NCBI GenBank assembly: GCA_000729835.1
Contig: JFHB01000044.1
Coordinates: 62,001 to 126,000 of the forward strand
DNA: 64,000 bases
Direction of reading: 5' to 3'
Source: Atkinsonella hypoxylon
Taxonomy: Eukaryota > Ascomycota > Sordariomycetes > Hypocreales > Clavicipitaceae
A model generated the notes under the pieces. It made no database searches. It was not told the origin of the DNA and saw nothing but the letters and a program-made list of their open reading frames with translations. The position numbers and the translations under genes were made by a program. This document shows, in pieces, positions 59,118 to 64,000 of the stretch; within the stretch, counting starts at the first letter, position 1, and every line of letters begins with the position of its first letter.

Positions 59118-60596
59118 GGTATTCAAATGGCGATTGGGAATCCGGAAAATGGCGAACAGAAGTCTGCAGAAGCAGCGCAAGTTTAAGTTCTTCTGAAACC
59201 TTCATGTGCTGCGCGAGGTAGCCTTTCCACTCAGCTCTTGAAAGTATCGGCCGAAGGTATCAGACTTTAGTCGATTTGTCTTGTGATGCGATAGAAATGG
59301 GCTCGTCGCGTCACCCGCACTTCAGAAATGCTCATTCTGTGCATGAACTTTAAAGCTGCATTTGCGGCAGAAGGGAAACAGTAATAAACAAAGTAACGCA
59401 CACTATCGACAAATTAACCAGGTTATTGTGCCTCCTTGGATAGTGACGTGGGCAGCCATGATGTCCTGATTTATCTGTCAAGGATATCGTAAAGTGAAGA
59501 CCCTTTTTCTGTGAGACCCACATTCGGACCACATTCCGGCCACAACAGCGGCCTTTAATTATTGTGAATATTTTTAGCGGCGGCAGATAATAATAGTAGT
59601 AGTAACTAGTGGTTTCAGGCTAATAAGCTACTGTTTATAATATAGAGCCTTAAAATTAATATTAGCAACTATAGTTACAACTGCCTAAAGCGCTAAAAGG
59701 CGCTGCTAGGTGTCGCGGGATAATGGACCGATCCCTCTAGACACAGCACACGTGACTGGTCAGTAACATAAATAATCAGATTCGTAGACCAGGCAGAGGG
59801 ATCCAACCAAGCTTAGAAAACATATAAGAATCAACTGTTATCATTTATTTGCATTGCTCTCTCACGATTACTCCGACGACTTTTTCCTTAACTTCCGGAT
59901 TTATACTCTACCAGTGGGTGGATTCGTATTCGAGGAGTATGAATCCGGAAGTCAAGGGAAAAATCGTCAGAGTAATCGTGAGAGAGCAATGCAGATAAAT
60001 AACGAGCCCTTGTAATATGTAAGTAATGTCTGAAGCTTTATTGCATCCCTCTGTCTAGTCCACAAATCTGATTATTTATTTTACTGACCTGTCACGTGTG
60101 CTGTGTCTAGAGGGATCGGTCCATTATTCCGTGACATTATGTCTCAATAATTCGCGAAGTAGACATCTAATAGGTTCGCTAACCCTGGCCAAGTAGATTT
60201 GTAAAATAATTCAAGGGTTATAGTGTAGGTTTCACCAGTAGCACTTACAGTTAGTTGCCTGCGGAGCTATGTAGTAATTTTGCTTATCGTGAAACTTGGC
60301 CGTCAAGAATCCAGCTATCACCAAGTATCCAGACATCTCTAGTAGTCGCTATGATTGCGGGTCCTATCAATCATGGGACACGTGATACAAGAGAGGACTT
60401 TAAAAGCCTCTAAGCTCTGCCCATTGACTGAAGAAGATTTAATGCGTTCGGCTTGAATCAAAGCTCTGCACACCACATCCATTTTAAAAGGATCTCATTT
60501 CTCGATTGAACTAAACACTTTTTAATATGTACACAAAGCGAATATCAGATTCTCTTCACAAACTAACCCCTAATTATTATAGTCTATCCCAACAAA
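59118..60596. other. Intergenic, AT-rich, with large palindrome
   Basis: Separates the GH3 gene from the peptide synthetase. 59560-59700 is AT-rich relic DNA, and 59711-60136 is the palindromic element listed below. A shared short motif (GTAGATTTGTAAAATAATTC) lies at about 60195-60214. No gene. Confidence 0.5.
59711..60136. mobile_element. 426-bp palindromic (foldback/MITE-like) element
   Basis: The outer arms match for about 70 bp: TGTCGCGGGATAATGGACCG at 59711 mirrors CGGTCCATTATTCCGTGACA ending at 60136. They then continue through ATCCCTCTAGACACAGCACA, CGTGAC, GGTCAGTAA and AATAATCAGAT. After a diverged stretch the arms match again: GCATTGCTCTCTCACGATTA, then ACTTCCGGATT near the centre at about 59924. 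So nearly the whole element is one imperfect hairpin. There is no open frame and no target-site duplication that I can see. Confidence 0.75.
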
Positions 60597-63500
60597 TCAT
60601 TGCTGCTGGCTGATAAGAAGCAGGAGGTCAAACCAAGTTGGCCGTTCAAATACGTCCTCAATGCGAAGCTTGTAACCTTGTCGCTGCATATGAGCGGCGA
60701 GTTGGCCGGCGTTGATAGCATCGCCACCAAGCTCGAAGAAAGTCGTTGAACATTCGTCATCAGGGTTCGTCTGCAGACCAAGAACGCTGCGCCAAGCTGT
60801 GCCGAGAGTGTCTCTCAAATGATCAGGACATTCCTTCAATACTGCTATTTGGTCGCTAGTTGGAACTCTCGGAGTATCAATATCGGCAGGAAGGGGTAGC
60901 AAAGCAGGTAGTTTTCGGATGTGTTGTGGTCCAAGGAGCTTGTCGTCAAGTTTATTGTAAAATGAAGCGATTGTATCTGTAAGATCAGAAGCAAGCTCAA
61001 GAGCAAGCGGTTCCGTAATGATATTGTCTGAGAACCCCATCTGAATCTCGATGCCATCTGTACCAGGCGTGGATGTTATATAAACCTCGACATTGTCCAC
61101 ATCACCCGGTGACAAGTCAGCAGTATCGAAGTCGAGCACTGATTTCTCTTTGGGGCGATCTTCAAAGTTTTGGTGAACAATCACTGAGCTAAAAAATGCC
61201 CACCTAGGCCAAGTTGTGCAATTGTGGATAATGTATCTGGCACCCATCGTCTCGAAAGGTATCCCTGCAACCTGCTGCATATTCACTGCAGTTATCAGGT
61301 CTCTTGCAGTCCAACTTTCTTGAAAAATGATGCGGATTGGGACAATGTTGACACAAGGACCAAAAACATCTTGTGTTCCTGGCTCATTACGACCATGAGT
61401 AAGAGTGCCGAAAACTACATCCTGGCTAGCGGAGTGGCGCGCAAGCACATAGGACCACGCTGCCTTTAGAACAGTAGCAAAAGTGAAGTTCTCAGACTGC
61501 AAATAGCATGCTGGTATAGTTCTAACAATCGTCGGTCCTAAACCGTAGCCCAGGCGGTGCGTCGTCTGGTGTTTGATGGGCGTGCGTTTGCTTCCTTGCA
61601 GGACGCTTTGCCAGTATTGAGTTGCCTTCTTCTTATTCACAGCAGATAAAGTGTGGATATACTCTGGAAAATTGAGTTCTGAGCCTTTGTGTGGTAAGGA
61701 CTTATAGACGTCTTCAAACAGGGACCACATGGTGTTCAGCGCCGTGCCGTCATACTGCGCATGGGAAAGACGTATCACGAGACGACTTTTTTGGTCCCGT
61801 GTTTGGTGTATAACAGAAATCCTTGTGACCGGCTGTCCGAATGATAAATTCTTCCCTAGGTCATGCTGCTTCAACTTCAATGTGTACTCATCCAAACTTG
61901 TAGTTGCAGTCTCGAACACATCAATATCTAAATCCAGATGCGCAAGAATGACTTGAAGAAACACATCTTGATATGCAATGAAGACGACTCTCATCATCTC
62001 AAGTCGGCTAATGACACTGAAGCAAGCATGTTGTAGTTTGTCAAAGTCGAACCCGCCATCCCGGTCCAAAGTATGGTAGTAAACGTCACTACGCGATGTC
62101 GTGTAAGTTCCAAGAATATATCGCGATTGCTGGTCAGTAACAGGTACGATGTCTTGAATATTGCTCGTTGAGATGCCATATTCAGAGGCGATATGCTCAA
62201 GTGCCGCTAGACTTCCCAGTGGCAAGAGCGAGAACCGTTCATAAGCGAGCTTACCTGTGCCCAAGTCTGCTGCTAATCTGGTGATGCGGGAAGCCATGTC
62301 CGATAGTTTTGGTTCCACAAGAATAACAGCGACGGAAAGCTGGAGCCCCTGGTCTCTCGCCTTCGTCGCAAGCTTCATAGCTTGAATAGAGTCACCACCA
62401 AGATCAAGAAAGCTGTCATCTGCGGTAATTGACTCAACAGCAACACCCAGAGTGTCAGCCCATAATTTCTGCAGACATAGCTCCAATGAGGTGGAAGGTA
62501 GTCGATGCTCTTTTGGCGGAGAGTTCAGTGACGTAAGTTCCGACAGACTGAAATCTGCTCCTATGGCGCGAAGGCGCCTGCGGTCGAGCTTGCCAGTAGC
62601 GGAGAGCGGCAGCTTTTGGAGCATGATATAGGCCGAGGGAATCATTGAGTTCGGAACCTTAGACGCAAGACGAGTGTTGAGACCCGCAGCTACCATTTCC
62701 AAGCTATTGTTGCTTGTTTGTTGGCCTAGTTGTATGAAGGCTACGAGAATTGCTTTGCTGCTGTCTCGAGGTGTTACAGCCTCCGCCGCTACTTGAGCTC
62801 CATACGTAGTATCTAGGCACGTCGCAAGGTGATATTCCACGTCGCCAAGCTCCAAGCGCTGACCATTAATCTTGACCTGGTCATCCTTCCGTCCTATGAA
62901 TATCAAGGTACCATCAGCTTGGTACTGGACGAGATCACCGGTCTTGTACACCCGCCCACGACGGCCCTCGTGATCAGGTGTGCCACTGATGAGCCATGCC
63001 GGATCGTCAATGAAGACAGAAGCATTTTGATCACTGTTTTCAAGATATCCAGCACCCAAGATCGGCCCTTCCAGCACCAATTCCCCCACTGTACCGAGAG
63101 GTGCTAGCTTTTGATGGTCTGAAGGATCAACAACCCAAGTACACGCACCGACTCCGCGACCAATGCTGGCAGCTGCAGAAGAAGCACTGCAGTCCATCAC
63201 AGCTAATGTTGCTTTGACTGTGCACTCTGCCGGACCGTACATGTTGAGCACGCGCGTGTATTTCGACCACTGTGCTGCTTGGTAGTTGGTAAGTGCTTCT
63301 CCCGCAAACACGACAGTTTCCAAGCTGGTCAGAGTCTGTGGGCACAAGTTTGTTGCAACGGAGGGAGTAATATCTATGAAGTTGGCCTTGTACCTCAAAA
63401 TGGAATTGCAGAGGTCGTCCAGGGCCTCCTGGTGCGAAGGAATGCAGAGACAGCCTCCAGCAGTCATTGTGTGGATGAAATTTGACCAGCTGATATCAAA

Positions 63501-64000
63501 AGCATACTTTGCAAAGTCATATACACGTGAATGCATATTAAAGCCTGTTATATCTTGTTGATAATGTATCGCGCTGCTGAAGTTGGAATGGGTGACAATT
63601 GCACCCTTCGGAACACCCGTGCTACCTGAAGTGAAGACAACATACAACCAGTTAGACGGATTAACACTGGGAAGTAATTGGGAAAATATCTCCTCAGTTT
63701 GTTTTTCCCATTTTTTGTGTAGAACAATCGTTGGCTGATTGGTCAACGCCTGTGCGAACTTTTCCATTGATGGCGAGGACACGACCATTAAGGGATTAAC
63801 TTGGCCCAAGATATTTCGTAATCGGTCTTGTGGCAATGTAGTATCCAAGGAAAGTGAAGCACCTCCTGCTTTCATGACTGCTAACATCGCCACAGGCATC
63901 CAGCGAGACTTCTCAAAGCAAAGGGGCACAATAATATTGGGTCCGACACCGAGGCTAACAAGATGATGTGCAAAATGGGCCGAGATTGAGTCTAGTTCTT
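60597..64000 (-). CDS. Nonribosomal peptide synthetase, 3' part (A-T-C-T), runs off window
   Basis: The frame is open from the window edge to the stop at 60597, so only the C-terminal about 1134 residues are seen. The adenylation domain shows MKAGGASLSLD, VVFTSGSTGVPKGAIVTHSN, NMYGPAECT, GELVLEGPILGAGYL, YKTGDLVQ, GRKDDQVKINGQRLELGDVE and PLSATGKLDRRRL. The specificity pocket begins FDIS, with MYGPAECTVK. Carrier domain 1 is normal (DSFLDLGGDSIQAMKL). The condensation domain has SHAQYDG in place of HHxxxDG, as in many fungal terminal condensation domains. Carrier domain 2 reads FFELGGDAINAGQLAAH, with Ala (codon 60717-60719) where the phosphopantetheine Ser belongs. No thioesterase or reductase follows; the chain ends shortly after (LLLLISQQQ). 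No tailoring gene is visible to the left, so this side probably marks the cluster edge. The product cannot be predicted. Confidence 0.94.
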   Translation of the reverse strand, partial: ELDSISAHFAHHLVSLGVGPNIIVPLCFEKSRWMPVAMLAVMKAGGASLSLDTTLPQDRLRNILGQVNPLMVVSSPSMEKFAQALTNQPTIVLHKKWEKQTEEIFSQLLPSVNPSNWLYVVFTSGSTGVPKGAIVTHSNFSSAIHYQQDITGFNMHSRVYDFAKYAFDISWSNFIHTMTAGGCLCIPSHQEALDDLCNSILRYKANFIDITPSVATNLCPQTLTSLETVVFAGEALTNYQAAQWSKYTRVLNMYGPAECTVKATLAVMDCSASSAAASIGRGVGACTWVVDPSDHQKLAPLGTVGELVLEGPILGAGYLENSDQNASVFIDDPAWLISGTPDHEGRRGRVYKTGDLVQYQADGTLIFIGRKDDQVKINGQRLELGDVEYHLATCLDTTYGAQVAAEAVTPRDSSKAILVAFIQLGQQTSNNSLEMVAAGLNTRLASKVPNSMIPSAYIMLQKLPLSATGKLDRRRLRAIGADFSLSELTSLNSPPKEHRLPSTSLELCLQKLWADTLGVAVESITADDSFLDLGGDSIQAMKLATKARDQGLQLSVAVILVEPKLSDMASRITRLAADLGTGKLAYERFSLLPLGSLAALEHIASEYGISTSNIQDIVPVTDQQSRYILGTYTTSRSDVYYHTLDRDGGFDFDKLQHACFSVISRLEMMRVVFIAYQDVFLQVILAHLDLDIDVFETATTSLDEYTLKLKQHDLGKNLSFGQPVTRISVIHQTRDQKSRLVIRLSHAQYDGTALNTMWSLFEDVYKSLPHKGSELNFPEYIHTLSAVNKKKATQYWQSVLQGSKRTPIKHQTTHRLGYGLGPTIVRTIPACYLQSENFTFATVLKAAWSYVLARHSASQDVVFGTLTHGRNEPGTQDVFGPCVNIVPIRIIFQESWTARDLITAVNMQQVAGIPFETMGARYIIHNCTTWPRWAFFSSVIVHQNFEDRPKEKSVLDFDTADLSPGDVDNVEVYITSTPGTDGIEIQMGFSDNIITEPLALELASDLTDTIASFYNKLDDKLLGPQHIRKLPALLPLPADIDTPRVPTSDQIAVLKECPDHLRDTLGTAWRSVLGLQTNPDDECSTTFFELGGDAINAGQLAAHMQRQGYKLRIEDVFERPTWFDLLLLISQQQ
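60717..60719 (-). other. Serine-to-alanine site in the terminal NRPS carrier domain
   Basis: The codon reads GCT within CTTGGTGGCGATGCTATCAA. A single T-to-G change from TCT would explain it. Without serine the domain cannot carry the phosphopantetheine arm. Confidence 0.85.

Overview
The window is nuclear DNA of a filamentous ascomycete, most likely a Sordariomycete and probably Hypocreales. The order-level placement is an inference from the protein types, not a search. Genes lie far apart on both strands. Introns are short (46-107 nt where I could place them exactly) with GTRNGT-type donors. Several repeats are AT-rich and eroded, as if by RIP. Runs of TAGGTACC/CCTACCTA punctuate the intergenic DNA. 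All gene models below were spliced by eye from donor/acceptor sites and protein continuity.

Left third (1-19.4 kb), mainly housekeeping: an NmrA-type nitrogen co-repressor (3644-5032, +); the sterol C-8 isomerase ERG2 (6531-7423, -, three exons, one of 27 nt); the INO80 subunit Ies1 (9571-11540, -), divergent from the nuclear-pore membrane protein Pom34 (12317-13154, +); tRNA-Gly(CCC) (13567-13637, -); a broken secreted-protein gene (13945-14215, +); and a hybrid histidine kinase (15674-19377, -). A 3.6-kb gene-free stretch precedes nmrA. Diverged repeats fill 5.1-6.5 and 7.5-9.5 kb.

Middle: 19.4-27.3 kb has no convincing gene and holds eroded repeats, inverted-repeat elements and poly(A) tracts. 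It is followed by a butanediol/polyol-type zinc dehydrogenase (27351-28650, +); a fungal transcription-factor-like gene without a zinc cluster (31583-33066, -); an Adh6-like NADPH alcohol dehydrogenase (34471-35553, -); a short phosphatidylinositol-phosphate-kinase-like protein (37135-38283, +); an unrecognised secreted or single-pass membrane protein (38711-40079, -); and two four-helix MARVEL-like membrane proteins (41784-42448, -; 45337-45963, +).

Right third: an AlkB-type dioxygenase (47521-48189, -) divergent from a frame-broken HNH-nuclease gene (48422-49327, +). Then comes a small carbohydrate-active group: secreted GH92 alpha-mannosidase (51610-54345, +), an aminoglycoside-phosphotransferase-like kinase (55045-56295, +) and a secreted GH3 beta-xylosidase with a WSC-like N-terminal domain rebuilt from two upstream exons (56356-59117, -). 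A 426-bp palindromic element (59711-60136) separates these from the 3' part of a nonribosomal peptide synthetase (60597-64000, -, running off the window). Its order is A-T-C-T, and the last carrier domain has alanine where the phosphopantetheine serine should be.

The points most worth following are that serine-less carrier domain, the WSC-GH3 fusion, the inverted-repeat elements sharing short motifs, and the transcription-factor-like protein without a DNA-binding cluster. I saw no bacterial-type operon, CRISPR array or phage.
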